From positions 1 to 47,446 of the forward strand of contig JNEM01014484.1 in NCBI GenBank assembly GCA_000697335.1: a stretch of 47,446 bases of DNA, given 5' to 3'. Shown here in pieces: positions 35,549 through 47,444 of this stretch (position 1 is its first letter; each line of letters opens with the position of its first letter). Source of the stretch: Conidiobolus incongruus B7586. Lineage: Eukaryota; Entomophthoromycota; Entomophthoromycetes; Entomophthorales; Conidiobolaceae. Under the pieces are notes generated by a model. It was not told where the DNA came from. It saw only the letters and a program-made list of their open reading frames with translations, and did not search any database. A program made the position numbers and the translations under genes.

Positions 35549-35631
35549 TAGGGCTGCAGGATTTGAACCTGTGCGGGCGGAGATCTTCAATTTCAAATTT
35601 AACTCATTACCCACTCGTGCAAACAGTTTTA
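35549..35631 (-). pseudogene. tRNA-Ser(UGA)-like pseudogene
   Basis: The 3' half is an excellent eukaryotic serine tRNA: a long variable arm ending CCGCCCGC, B box GGTTCAAATCC, T-stem end CCTGC, 3' acceptor strand AGCCCTA and discriminator G. The loop TTTGAAA offers anticodon UGA. The 5' half is eroded. The acceptor strand reads TAAAACT where TAGGGCT is needed to pair (three G-to-A differences). The first T-stem pair is A.C, the anticodon stem has a mismatch, and the A-box side is altered with extra bases. A T5 run follows the 3' end. It is most likely a dying tRNA gene; a tRNA-derived SINE head is the alternative. Confidence 0.6.
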
Positions 35632-35933
35632 TCAATCTATTCTTTGGTATTCATATTCTGTTCCAATATCAAATCATCTTAATTTCAAAATTTTTATCAC
35701 CAATTCATAATTTCATCCAAATTTTTATTTTCACTGAAAAGTATTTTGATCATGTTCAACAATACTGAACAAATAGTTATTTTACTCAAATCTTCACTTC
35801 ATTTTTAATAATACTATACTCGACGGAATGAATTTCTACTTGCAATTTGGTGTACTCAAATCATAATAAAAATATTCAAAACGAATAATTATGTTTTGAT
35901 ATAATCAATAATATAATATCCTATATTAATCCT

Positions 35934-37405
35934 TTAAACAACTTCCAAATATCTCCTAACTTCCCAGTCAGTAACAGCTTTCTCCCATGCCAGAATTTCA
36001 TTCTTTCTACTAATCACGTACAAATCAACGAACTCATCCCCAAATACCTTTCTAGCAATGGAGTCCTTGGCGTCCATGAGTTCGACGCTATCCTTCAAAT
36101 TCCTTGGGAACATCATACCAGGGTATTCAGAATAATCTTCAAAATCATCCAATGGAGGCAACGGATTTCTCAATTGGTTTTCAATACCGTAGAATCCACA
36201 CCCTAAAATGGCTGCAATTACTAAGTTTGGATTGGAATCGGCACAAGGTACTCTGATTTCGATACGAGTGGACTTTGGCGCACATCCTGGAGGTGTAATC
36301 ACACGTACTGATGCATTCCTATTTTGCATACCCCAGCTGACACGAACAGGAGCCCGAAAATCTTCGTTGAAGCGTTTGTAGCTGTTAATATAGGGTGCCA
36401 TGATACATAGAATGGACCCAAATCCTTCCATTAATCCAGCCAAAAACCATTCTAACACTTCGCTGTAGGGTTTAGAGTCATCAGTTTTAGCAAACACATT
36501 GTTGTTGGATTTATCATATAAACTAAGATGAATATGAGTTGCTGTTCCGCACCCATTCTCAATTGGCTTAGGCATGAAAGATGGGATGATCTTGTGCTTA
36601 TAACCGATCTGCTTCACCAAATCCTTGAAAAGAACGGCATTATCGGCAAGCTTCAAAGAGTCGGTGTACGCTAGAGCAGTTTCAAAGATTCCTGATCCAG
36701 TTTCGGTATGGTGACCTTCAATTTTAATACCTATTTGCTTAGCTTTATCTTGAATCTCATTGAAATAATCAAGGTTAAGGTAAGGTCTGGATAAGGAATA
36801 GCAATTTGTACCCGGTGCAATTGGTGTTAATTTAAAATTGGAGTCATACAACTCTTGAGGAGTTCCTTTAAAGTTATAATACTCCATTTCAATCCCATTC
36901 ATTGGATAGAATCCATTAGAATTTAACTTTTCGATAATAATTTTCAATAATCCTCTTGTACATCCCTCAAGTCTTTTGTCAGGATTCACGTAAAAATCAA
37001 ATAAGAATATTGGAATATTATTTTCCCAAGGTATGATTCGATAAGAGTCCAAATCAATCATTCCAAGCAAATCTTGATATCCAGTTTTTTTATTAGCAAC
37101 TTTACCGGGTATAACCCAAGACCTTTCGGTTAAATCGACACCAAAAATTGCTGAACTCATTCCTAATAAAATGGTTAATTAAACATATTATAAAAATCGA
37201 TATTCAACTTACCAAAACCACCATTCCCATCGATACAATGCCAAAATTTGTCAATATTAATGATTTTACCTCGAATAATACCATTGATATCTAAGCCTAC
37301 CACTTTCACTTTATCACAATCTTTCAGCTTTTCTTTCAATTCATTAATTTTTTTAGCTTTTGATGAATTATTAAATGATGAATATTCACTAGATAAAAAG
37401 TACAT
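35934..37405 (-). CDS. Glutamine-synthetase-like ligase, copy 1
   Basis: Two exons (37405-37213 and 37162-35934; 50-nt phase-1 intron) give 473 residues. This is the type I (GSI-like) fold family that includes glutamine synthetase, gamma-glutamylpolyamine synthetases (PuuA) and FluG C-terminal domains. A beta-Grasp N-terminal half has VGLDINGIIRGKIINIDKFW. The catalytic half shows GIEMEY, HHTETGSGIFETAL (metal-binding glutamates), THIHLSLYDKS (HxHxSL), NRNASVRVI and RIEIRVPCADSNPNLVIAA. The usual GPGQ[FH]E is GSGIFE here. It would join ammonia or an amine to a glutamyl carboxylate using ATP; the real substrate is unknown. A paralogue of identical length and intron position lies just upstream on the same strand. 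Confidence 0.85.
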
Positions 37406-38628
37406 GATTATTGAGCAATGTTAATTGTTAAACTGGGTATTATTATAACTAATTGAATAATAATCAGTGATTTACAGTTTATATATGGTTGAAAATTATT
37501 TTTACGTCATTTGCAAGTATTTTAAATAAGATAAGTGATATTAGATTAGTGTAATAACTTTTATAATAAAAATAGTGAAATTTTATTAAAATTTTATCAT
37601 ACCTGGTTTAAGGATTGATGAAATCATTTTTAAAGTTTTATTTGTAAGTATAAGATTAAATTAACTCATTGAAATAGTAATTATCAATTAGATATTTAGA
37701 TCATTTTGATTAAAATATTCTCTACTTATATACAAGATGTATATAATTATAAAAATTGCAACAAGGAAACTGTACAATGATAAATGTTATATTTTATAAT
37801 TATACTGTTCTAACTTTGAATATGACTCTTTTGGATTTATTTAGCACCATTGTATGAATAAGATCATTAATAAAAATTATATTCCAAAATGATGAAATTA
37901 TTTTCTAATTTAATCCAAATATTTAATACTTTTTGAATCAATTGATTCGAAATTATTTCATAGAATAATAATTTGCAAGAATTATGACTTAAGAGTAACT
38001 GAATACACTTATGAGACATGCGTGAAATTACATAGTATATATATAATTTTTGAATAAAAATTTTACTCAAAGAAACAAATATATCATAATAATTTTCTTA
38101 ATAAAAAATATTGAATCAATTGTTGAATTTTCCTTATCTAAATTCGAACACAGAACCTTTGTATAATTTCTATACTTATTTTATTCTAATTTAAATTCAA
38201 TAAAAATTGAAGAATGGTTATTTAATATTATAATAAAAGAATTGCCTATAACTAAGAATTGGGAAACTGATTAATTGGTAATATTGATATTGGTATGAAG
38301 ATTAAATGCTAGAAAATTCCGATTGGGTAAAGGGCCTTAATTGATAAAATTAAATTAAGCTTATCATACGTCATTTTAAACTTTTATAATAGTTTCAAAT
38401 TGTAAACATATCTAATATTATTATAAATTTTTCAATATTATACTAGTTGATTCAATCAGTGTTTGACATTAGTTTTTAAGCTTATTTAAATTTAGCCAGA
38501 TTTGTCCAGCTCAATATGATAATTGAAGTTAATAAATTTTATTTTATTAGTCGATTATTTATCAATTCAACATCGATATTATAAAATTATATAAACTTAA
38601 TCAATTAATTTATAATAATATTTAATTT
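37406..38628. other. Spacer between the two GS-like genes
   Basis: Holds the copy 1 promoter and copy 2 3' flank. No other gene is seen. A TTCGAA-containing string near 38137 resembles a tRNA B box but no fold supports a tRNA. Confidence 0.55.
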
Positions 38629-40101
38629 TTAAACAACTTCCAAATATCTTTTTAATTCCCAATCTGTGACAGCTTCCTCCCACGCCAGCACCTCATTTTT
38701 TCTACTGAGAACGTATAAATCTACAAATTCGTCCCCCAGTACTTTTCTAGCAATAGAGTCTTTAGCATCCATAAGTGCAATACTATCCTTCAAATTTCTG
38801 GGGAATACCATACCAGGGTATTTGGTATAGTCTTCAAATTCTTCCAATGGTGGTAGTGGGTTTTTCAATTGATTTTCAATTCCATAAAATCCACACGCTA
38901 ACACCGCTGTAATGACAAGTGTGGGATTACAATCTGCGCCAGGCGCTCTGATTTCTAACCGGGTAGATTTTGGCGAGCATATTGGCGGTATGATCACGCG
39001 CACCGATGAATTCCTGTTTTCAATGCCCCAGCTGACGCGTGCGGGTGCTACAAAGTTCTCGTTGAAGCGTTTATAGCTGTTGATATTGGGTGCCATGATA
39101 CACAATATAGATCCAAATCCTTCCATAAGTCCAGCTAGGAACCATTCTAGCATTTCACTGTAAGGTTTGGTGTCATCAGTGCTAGCGAAAAGATTCTTGT
39201 TGGATTTGTCAAATAAGCTTAAATGTATATGACTTGCAATTCCAACTCCATCCCCAATTGGTTTCGGCATGAATGATGGGATAATTTTATGCTTGTAACC
39301 GATTTGTTTGACCAAATCTTTGAATAAGACGGCATTGTCAGCAAGCTTCAAAGCATCAGTATAAGTCAACGTAGTTTCAAAGATACCCGATCCAGTTTCG
39401 GTATGGTGACCTTCAATTTTAATACCCATCTGTTTAGCTTTATCAAGAATTTCATTGAAATAGTCTAAATTGAGATGAGGTCTCGAAAGCGAATAACAAC
39501 TGGTACCAGGTGCAATCGGCTTCAATTTAAAATTGGAATCATACAATTCATCAGGCGACCCTCTGAAATTGTGATATTCTAATTCTATACCAGTCATGGG
39601 ATGAAAGCCATTATCATTTAATTTTTCAATGATACTTTTCAGTAAGCTTCGTGAGCATCCTATCACACTTTGTTGAGGGTTCGAGTAGAAATCTAGTAGG
39701 AATATGGGAGTATTATCTTCCCAGGGGATGTTGCGATACGAGTCTAAATCAATCATAGCCATTAGGTCTGGATACCCGTCCTTTTTGCTGCCATAAGGAC
39801 CTGGTAAGACCCAGGGTTTTTCGTCCAAGTAAAAACCGAATATGACCGAACACATACCTAATAACAGCAATTAACCAGCAGATTATAATATGTAGTTATT
39901 TGACTTACCAAATCCTCCATTCCCGTTAACACAATACCAAAACTTGTCGATGCTGATAATTTTACCTCTCAAAACACCATTGATATCCAGACCCACCACT
40001 TTGACATTTTCGCAATTTTTCAGCTTTTCTTTCAATTCATTAATCCTATTAGTTTTTGATGTATTGTTAAATTTTGAATTTTCACTTGATAAAAAATACA
40101 T
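38629..40101 (-). CDS. Glutamine-synthetase-like ligase, copy 2
   Basis: Exons 40101-39909 and 39857-38629 (51-nt phase-1 intron) give 473 residues. Exon lengths, 193 and 1229 nt, are exactly those of copy 1, and the intron interrupts the same Gly codon after NGGF, so the two genes arose by tandem duplication. GSI-like motifs are present: GIELEYHNF, HHTETGSGIFETTL, SHIHLSLFDKS, NRNSSVRVI and RLEIRAPGADCNPTLVITA. The segment from the SLSRP motif to MPKPI is nearly identical between copies. The N-terminal domain, the run before HxHLSL (IGDGVGIAS against IENGCGTAT) and the stretch from PPxCxPKSTR to NPxLVI differ more. The family includes PuuA-type and FluG-like enzymes; the substrate is unknown. 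Both copies look functional. Confidence 0.85.
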
Positions 40102-41357
40102 TTTAATATTATTTTGATTTATAATTCATTATTAGCTAAGTTCTTTTTATATTGATTAATGTATCATTGATTGAGGGTCTTAAGTTTTGAATTTGTTAAT
40201 ACCCTTACACGCATTGAATAAACTAATTAAGTTATTAAATTGGAAATTTTATTGGAAATCAATGGATTCCAATTGAAGTAAATATAAATGATATTTACAA
40301 GATATGCATGTAAAATGTGTTTATTTAATGCTAATATACTCTCATTAATAATTTTTATATTTATATTATTAATGATGAATATAAAATAACATTAATTAAT
40401 TTTATCAATCGCTATTAGTTCTTTCTACCCAAATTATATTATTTTAAAAATCAATATATTGTAAATGTTTTAAACTTTTTACTATTTAAGTTATCTAACA
40501 TTACAAATAATTCAACAACATGATATTTTAAATTTTCGTTGAGTTAGCTGAGTCTTATAATAATTATATTTTGATATTTCAAATTAAATTTTCCCAGTTC
40601 GTAAAGTTTAGGTTTGATTATGACTAATATAAATCACAATAATTATTTTAATACTTAGACCATTTATTTAATAGAGTTATGAACTTAAAATCTAGTATAA
40701 TAATGAAAATGCATGATTTTCCCTATTTAACTAATGATTAGTTATTCAAAAATATTATGAATAGATTATTATTAAGAATTTAATTGAATAAAGAAACTTG
40801 CAGGAGTATTACATTTTGATTTGTATTTCTAAATATAAAATCCAACATTGTTACTTCTAAATGAAGAAATAATAATTAAAAATTAATCAATGGTTAATAA
40901 TTTATAAATCAAACCAAACAATTATGAAGATCTATTTAAAATTTTATTTACTAAGTCTTTCTAGTTTTTTTAGCATTAATAATGTATATATTTTAATCCC
41001 AAAAAAATTAAAATTTAATATTAATTCAAACCATAAAAATTTACTTTATAAATATATATATATGAAATGAATTACTAATTTTTATCAATATCGAAGACAA
41101 AAGTATATATTGTTATTAACGATTTTAAAAAGAATATTTATGACATTTTAGAATAGTACAAAACATTATCTTTTATTTTAGAAATCAGAAAAACTATAAA
41201 TGAGTGAATCCCATAATCTAAAAATTAATCATACTCCTTGTTTAATTCAAGTGAATTGGGAGTCATTTAAATTTGGTTTAATTTTTTAATTTGGGTTGAA
41301 TAATTAAATCCAATAAAAACACCGAATTTTGAATTACAGCTAGAAAACACATAAAAA
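40102..41357. other. Divergent intergenic region
   Basis: Lies between the start of GS-like copy 2 and the start of XPF, so it contains both promoters. It is A/T-dominated and shows no gene or tRNA; no specific regulatory site is recognised. Confidence 0.6.
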
Positions 41358-44030
41358 ATGAGAGAGTTATTAACTTACCACAAGACTATTTTAACTCAAC
41401 TCACATCCGAAGACAATCTTGTGGTTTTAGCACCTGGCTTGGGTTTGAACCAAATCCTCATTCCGATAATCCAACTGTACAACACTAACAAGCATTTGGT
41501 CCTGTTATTAAACCACGACAACAGCCAAATACCCGTGCAAATGATCGGAAATTCACCAATAAAGTCTATCAATACTTCTAGTACACCCCAACAGAGGCAG
41601 GAGCTTTATAAGAGGGGCGGTGTACTGATGGTCACGAGTCGAATTTTGATTACAGATATCTTGACAGAGAAGTTACCAACCGATAAAGTTACGGGACTGA
41701 TAATTTTGAAGAGTCACACGTTAAAACCGAATTGCCCCGAAGTGTTTATAGTGAGGATGTTTAGAGAGAAGAATCAAGTAATTTGAATTATAATTTATTC
41801 AATATTGAAATTGACTGTTATTTAGGATGGTTTTATTTATGCATTCTCGGATAACCCTACAGCCTTGAGTTCGGGATTCAACACACTCGAAAAGTGTTTG
41901 AAGTTGCTACACATTCGCAGCTGTATGCTATACCCTCGGTTCCACACCGAAGTCAGCGAAGAAATCGATGCGAACGCGCCAGAAGTTGTGGAAATCAGTG
42001 TGAAATTGACGAAATCCATGGCACTTATACAGCAGAGCATCCTCGATTGTTTGGAAATATGTTTGAGTGAATTAAAGCGCTGTAAATTGCTCATGGATAT
42101 CGAGGATGATTTGACTTTAGATTTTGCAATTTCGAAATCCTTTGTCCCATTCATTAAGGCGAAATTGAAGACTATTTGGCATAGAGTGGGATTTAGGACG
42201 AGTCAGGCCGTGGACGATCTTTGGAAATTAAGGTCATTGTTAGAGTATTTGATTCATTACGACTCTGTTACGTTTTTAAAAGTTTTGCATTTGATTTTAA
42301 TGAGTTCGCAAACCGGCAGCAATCCAAGTGGTTGGATGTTGTCTGATGCTGCTAATGCCCTAATGGTTTCGGCTCAGTCTAGAGTCTACATAAAAAAGAA
42401 AACAGGCGACTCGGCTCAAGAAATTGTCCCAACTTTGGAAGAGCAACCTAAATGGCGCCAAATAAAAAAATTGATTGGCGAGATTGAACTTGACCTATGT
42501 CATCGTAGTTCAGAATGCCAAGATCCCGTCAGAGTGTTAATCCTCGGAGAAGATCCTCAGACATGTCGCCAAATCCAAAGCTATCTGGAGGATTACGAGC
42601 CCAATGAAGAAGACGCTCACCCCATGCTCAAGTCCAAGTATGACGCATTTTGGAGTTGGAAGGAAGCGACTTCCAATCTTAAGAAAAACATCGTCAAGAA
42701 TGGCGGTGCTACTACCACCTCTAGTTCTTCTACAGTTCCAGGAAGACAGGCACCTGCTAGCAAACGAAGAAGAGTGAGAGGATCTTCGCAAGTTACTTCT
42801 GCTACTACTACCGTAAGTAATCAATTCGATGATGTCAGCAGCGAAGTCAACGGAAAACAAGACGATGCATCCGAGGAACCTCCAATTGATTTAGAATTAG
42901 AGCTCAATGACGAGGATATTATGCTCAAAGAGCTCACTGAAGAGTTTGGAGTACTCACAGGATCACCCAAAACAGTTGAACTTTTGATCAAACCTTTGCA
43001 TACTGACAATGGCGAATCGGATATTCTGGCTAAGATCCAACCTCAGTATATTATTCTGACAATTCCCAATCCCTCGTTCATTCGTCAGGTGGAAGTATAC
43101 CAAAATTTGAATCCCGACATCAGAGTCAAGCTGTATTTCCTCGTGTATAAAGATAGTTTCGAAGAGCAAAATTTCCTGCTACAAATTCGCAAGGAGAAGG
43201 AAGCTTTTGAAAAGTTAATTATGGAGAAAGCGAATATGGTAGTTCCTGTTCAAGGTCCCACCGCATCTGATTCCAGCGGCTATTTACTCAATCTATCGGA
43301 TCAACTCACACGTATAGCAGGAGGTCAACACACTAACAATCGAACTATTGTTGTCGATATGCGAGAATTCCGCAGTGTTTTACCATCTGCACTGCACCAA
43401 AAGGGTTTCAAAGTAGTGCCGAGTACATTAGTGGTAGGAGATTACGTCCTAACTCCAGACCACTGCGTCGAACGCAAAAGCCTGCCTGATCTTGTGCAAT
43501 CCATCGCATCGGGACGTCTATACGGCCAAATCGAAGCGATGTCACAGTACTACCAATACCCTATCCTCCTTATCGAATTTGACGAAGCTAGAGCATTCTC
43601 GCTGGAAGCTATTGGCGAATCGCGACTTGCAATCAACGAAAGCCAGATTAAATCCAAACTCGTGCTTCTGACCCTCACCTTCCCCAAACTCAAAATCATA
43701 TGGTCATCGTCGAATATGACTACTGCTCAATACTTCGAAGATATCAAGAAAGACCATGGCGATCCTAATCCTGACACTGCATCTGCAATTGGAGCGGTAT
43801 CGGGCGGCGACGACATCGGCTACCGTTTGGACGAAGTAAGTCACGATATTTTATTGAATTTACCGGGCATTAATTATCAGAACGCTACTCGAGTAATGCA
43901 GAGGGTTGAGAATTTAAGGGCTTTGGGTAAATTGTCACTTTCTGAAATGTGTGAATTATTGGGTAGTAGAGTAAATGGGACTAAGCTCCATAGGTTTTTC
44001 AATTTAAATTTTAATAATTTATCAAAATAA
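41358..44030 (+). CDS. XPF: DNA repair endonuclease XPF/Rad1
   Basis: Exons 41358-41777 and 41826-44030 (48-nt phase-0 intron) give 874 residues, similar to S. pombe Rad16 and human XPF. With an ERCC1/Rad10 partner this nuclease cuts 5' of DNA lesions in nucleotide excision and cross-link repair. The N-terminal half is a helicase-like domain without a usable Walker A (LAPGLGLNQI), as in the family. A Ser/Thr-rich linker with SKRRRVRG may be a nuclear signal. The ERCC4 nuclease domain reads VVGDYVLTPDHCVERKSLPD with Asp679 and Glu689-Arg-Lys, then QSIASGRLYGQ. A tandem helix-hairpin-helix ends the protein (VSHDILLNLPGINYQNATRV). Start: the only upstream in-frame ATG. No ERCC1-type partner is in the window. 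Confidence 0.95.
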
Positions 44031-44177
44031 TTCTAGTGAATAAATTGTATTGACATGTAATAAATATATTAATCTGAAATATTAAATTTTTTGGAATAAC
44101 GAGTTTCAAAAGACAAAAAAATTGAGTTGTACAAATATATAAAAGAATGAGATTATAACATAATGGATAATAAACAT

Positions 44178-44250
44178 GGGGAATTAGCTCAAATGGTAGA
44201 GCGCTCGCTTAGCATGCGAGAGGCACGGGGATCGATACCCCGATTCTCCA
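44178..44250 (+). tRNA. tRNA-Ala (anticodon AGC)
   Basis: A 73-nt intron-less tRNA. All arms pair: acceptor GGGGAAT/ATTCTCC with the alanine identity pair G3.U70, D stem GCTC/GAGC, anticodon stem CTCGC/GCGAG around TTAGCAT, and T arm CGGGG-ATCGATA-CCCCG. Position 54 is A rather than T, a form also known in plant tRNA-Ala. Discriminator A. Confidence 0.97.
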
Positions 44251-44256
44251 TTTTTT
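44251..44256 (+). terminator. Pol III terminator of tRNA-Ala
   Basis: Six T residues directly follow the discriminator base, the standard RNA polymerase III termination signal. Confidence 0.85.
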
Positions 44257-44520
44257 CATTTTCTTTCCTCTATCCCATAAATATTACAAGAGAATTTTAA
44301 GTGCTTAATAAAGGTAGAAAGGGTAGTAAATTTCCAAGGTTTGTATTAGTAATCAAAATTATTAGGTATTGGTAAGGTAATATTAAAACCATTTTTTGTT
44401 TTAAATTATATTATTAATCTATTATAATTATTATATTGAACTCTAGATTTTTATTTTCAACATTTGATATATTTCTATTTATTCATTTTTAATAACAAAT
44501 TTTTAGATAGTTAATTCAAC

Positions 44521-45357
44521 ATGACTTCCAATTACATTGAGCTCGAAACCGAAGATCAGTTTCAACAAGTCACCAACGTTCAAGATAAAATATATGTTTT
44601 AAACTTTTGGGCGAGTTGGGCTCCTCCTTGCGCTCATTTGAATGAAATCTTTGAAACTTTGGCTAAGAAATTTGCTGCTTTAACTTTTATTAAGGTAAAT
44701 TTTTATGATATCATTATCGGGATAGAGTATTAATATGAAAGGGGAGTAGATTGAAGCTGAAAATTTTGGAGATATTGCCGAGAGTTTCGGTATTAATTCG
44801 GTACCTACATTTGTATTTGCCAAGGTAACAAGAATTTATTATTGATGATACAATAGTTATATTTACTCCATAATCATCACTTAGAATAAGAAAATTCTCA
44901 ACAAAGTAGAGGGAGCCAATCCCGCTCAATTGACCACACTCACTGAAAAATACAGTAAAGCAACGGCCCCTACATCTTCATTCTCATCTCCAGCACCCGC
45001 CAAAGTCGATATCAATACTCGCATTGAACAAATTTTGAAGAAGGATCCCGTCATTCTATTTATGAAAGGATCACCCACCCAACCCAAGTGCGGATTCTCG
45101 AGACAGTTGGTATCAATTATGAATGATCACGACATTCAGTATGCTCACTTCGATATTTTGCAAGATGAAGAAATTCGTCAAGGTAATTTCACCATATGAC
45201 TTATTTGTATCATGTGATTAATATTTGATTAGGATTGAAAAAGTACTCCAACTGGCCCACCTACCCCCAACTTTATGTCAACAGTGAATTGATTGGAGGC
45301 TTGGATATCGTTAAGGAATTGGTATCCGCTGGCGAATTTAGATCCATCTTTCCTTAG
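44521..45357 (+). CDS. GRX4: Monothiol glutaredoxin (Grx3/Grx4, PICOT type)
   Basis: Four exons (44521-44694, 44750-44824, 44885-45182, 45233-45357; introns 55, 60 and 50 nt) give 223 residues. An N-terminal thioredoxin-like domain has the degenerate site WASWAPPC (Cys37; the family reads WAxxC with one Cys) and [15 protein letters not shown] Pro/Ser/Ala linker leads to the glutaredoxin domain with [12 protein letters not shown] (Cys152 in CGFS), [19 protein letters not shown]. Such proteins bind a glutathione-coordinated 2Fe-2S cluster with CGFS and serve cytosolic and nuclear iron sensing and Fe-S delivery. Domain order (one Trx, one Grx) matches fungal Grx3/4. Splice choices keep the family alignment; the earlier in-frame TAG before exon 2 is part of the acceptor. 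Confidence 0.95.
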
Positions 45358-46878
45358 ACTTTATCAACATTAATTATAATTATTTTTTAAATAAAATCAT
45401 TTAAAATCTAGTCGTCATTTCCAACTCCAATTGAAACATAATTGTACAACTAAAACATTTTAGGCAATAGTTTATTTGTTAATAAGTTTTTAATCAAAAG
45501 GTGAATTTTATTAATTAATTGTCAGGGAAATTTTAGTATCCACTTTGGATTGATAGATTTTACATCTGATAAATAATTTGTTAAAAATCTAAATCATATT
45601 TTTATATTATTATAAATAATTACCATATTTGAAATTCGTTAGTTATGTCTATAGTTTTGTAATAAATATTAGTAATTATATCTTTTATTGTTGTCATTGA
45701 TAATTTTATTCAATCATATTTAAATTTTTACAGAATTATAATATAAAATTTAAGAACTGTAATAATTATTCTAATATTTTATGTTGGCTTTTTAAATGAA
45801 TAGTATTAATGTTAAAATTTAGCTAAATATCATTTTGTCAAGTCTTAATAAAATTTTTCTTAAAATATTAATAAACTATTTGAAAAATTTTAAAGTAATT
45901 TACATATTCATATGAAATTTTAATAGAGTAATATCAAACTTAAAAAAATATTCGTATAATAATTAAAATTCATTCAATAGATATTATAAAGTTAATATTC
46001 ACTTTTTCTAACTATATTATATATAAATTTATATATTTGATAAATATTAGCTATAGATAATATTTCTTAATTTCATCTCAAATAAAAAAATAAACTTGAA
46101 TCAATATTATTGGTTCAATTATTTGAATTTTAATAATGCTTACTAGTAATTTTTATGAGCTTGGACATATTGCTATTTATTCAATATAATTGAAATATAT
46201 TTCCTTTTATTATTTATAATATTTGATAAATTTGAATAATTTTTAATTCATTTTGAGTTTGAAATTTATCATTATTATATAAAAACATTATAGTTTATAT
46301 AAATATATAATGATAAAATTATAATATTTAATTGATTTTTGGAATTTTGAGAAATTCTTTGATAACAATATTGTTAGATTACCATTAAATAAATTGAAAT
46401 ATTTTAAAATTCTATTTAAAGTCATCAAATATCAATTTTGAATTTTTTAATTAATATTAACAATTATGTATTTTTGATTATTAAATTTGAATAATATATT
46501 GTTAATTAAAATAATAAGAATAATAAATTTTTTAATTAATTTTGATACTTACATAATTATCTTATTTATTATATATAAGAATTTTAATTGACTCATATAT
46601 TAATATATTTTTATTCTTAAAATCTCTGTAATTCTTTATTAGCCAGTTAATTCAATTATAAATTAATATTTTAAAATATTATTAAATATCAATAATATAT
46701 AAAATCTAAAATTTTTTAATATTATTTTTTTATAAAAAATTAATAATTAATATTATAATTAATAAATTCAAATTTATTTAATTTTTAAAATCAATTTTAT
46801 AATAGAAAATTTTAATATAAATTTAATAATATTATATTTGCATATAATTAAACTAAGCAAATAATTCAAGTTTAATTA
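45358..46878. other. AT-rich intergenic region
   Basis: No gene or structured RNA is seen between GRX4 and the LTR. Composition is A/T-dominated to the edge of the LTR, where it rises abruptly in GC. Confidence 0.6.
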
Positions 46879-47275
46879 TGTAAGCGTAGTGGTAGTTAAA
46901 CTAATATAGTGCAGAGGAAGACTTAATATAAAAGTAGTGTGGCGCAGAACGTGGTAATATAACGTGGCTGTAGCGTGCAAGTGTAAACAAAGTTTAATTA
47001 AGCTTCGAACTAGGATGAGTCACCGATATATTAAGATTTATATTAGGTAGTGCCAATATCCTACAATATCGACAGAATATAATCTCAATCTTAGAAATAG
47101 TGTAAAGGTAAAAATAGTAAGAATTGAGAGGAAAAAGAGGAACCTGGTTTATTAGATAATTTAATACTATTTATACAATTAATTTAACTATATAAGTATA
47201 AATTAATCATATAATTTATAGTTAATTGGATTATATAAAGTGTATATAAGAATTTAGAGAACTAGTCTCTTAACA
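46879..47275 (-). repeat. LTR of the chromovirus (3' LTR)
   Basis: On the minus strand it begins TGTTAAGAGAC directly after the polypurine tract and is proposed to end CTACGCTTACA at 46879, giving TG..CA termini and 397 bp. The right boundary is well supported by the polypurine tract. The left one rests on TG/CA ends and the change in base composition. The target-site duplicate cannot be checked here. Confidence 0.6.
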
Positions 47276-47444
47276 CTCCCCCAGTGGGTCTCTTAGAGGA
47301 GACACACTCCCTAATTTTTTGCAAATAGGTATGGTAGGCTGAGGTATTCTTAATATTTTCTAGAGGTTCCCATGTAGCTTCTTCAATAGGATAACCCATC
47401 CATTTTACATAGAAGTAAGGCTTATTCCTAACAGATTTAGACTT
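47262..47444 (-). CDS. Chromovirus integrase C terminus with chromodomain (partial)
   Basis: Sixty residues in one frame, open to the window edge, ending at a TAG that lies about 12 nt inside the LTR. The core YFYVKWMGYP and TWEPLENIKN is a classical chromodomain (YxVKWxGY..xxTWEPxxNL), the module that in chromoviruses guides integration toward particular chromatin. Only the last part of the polyprotein is visible. Confidence 0.85.
   Translation of the reverse strand, partial: KSKSVRNKPYFYVKWMGYPIEEATWEPLENIKNTSAYHTYLQKIRECVSSKRPTGGVLRD

Noticed and set aside
38101-38180. Possible tRNA: TTCGAA-containing string like a B box
   Set aside because: Flanking bases do not pair into a T stem and no acceptor or D arm could be found.
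41865-41867. TTG as a separate start of the XPF C-terminal part
   Set aside because: A 48-nt intron with canonical ends joins this frame to the upstream exon without a break, giving a full-length XPF.
42537-43169. Minus-strand ORFs inside XPF
   Set aside because: Antisense to a confidently assigned gene with no independent signals.
44711-44749. Apparent early end of the glutaredoxin at codon 71
   Set aside because: This is read-through of intron 1; the exon ends at 44694 and the frame resumes at 44750.
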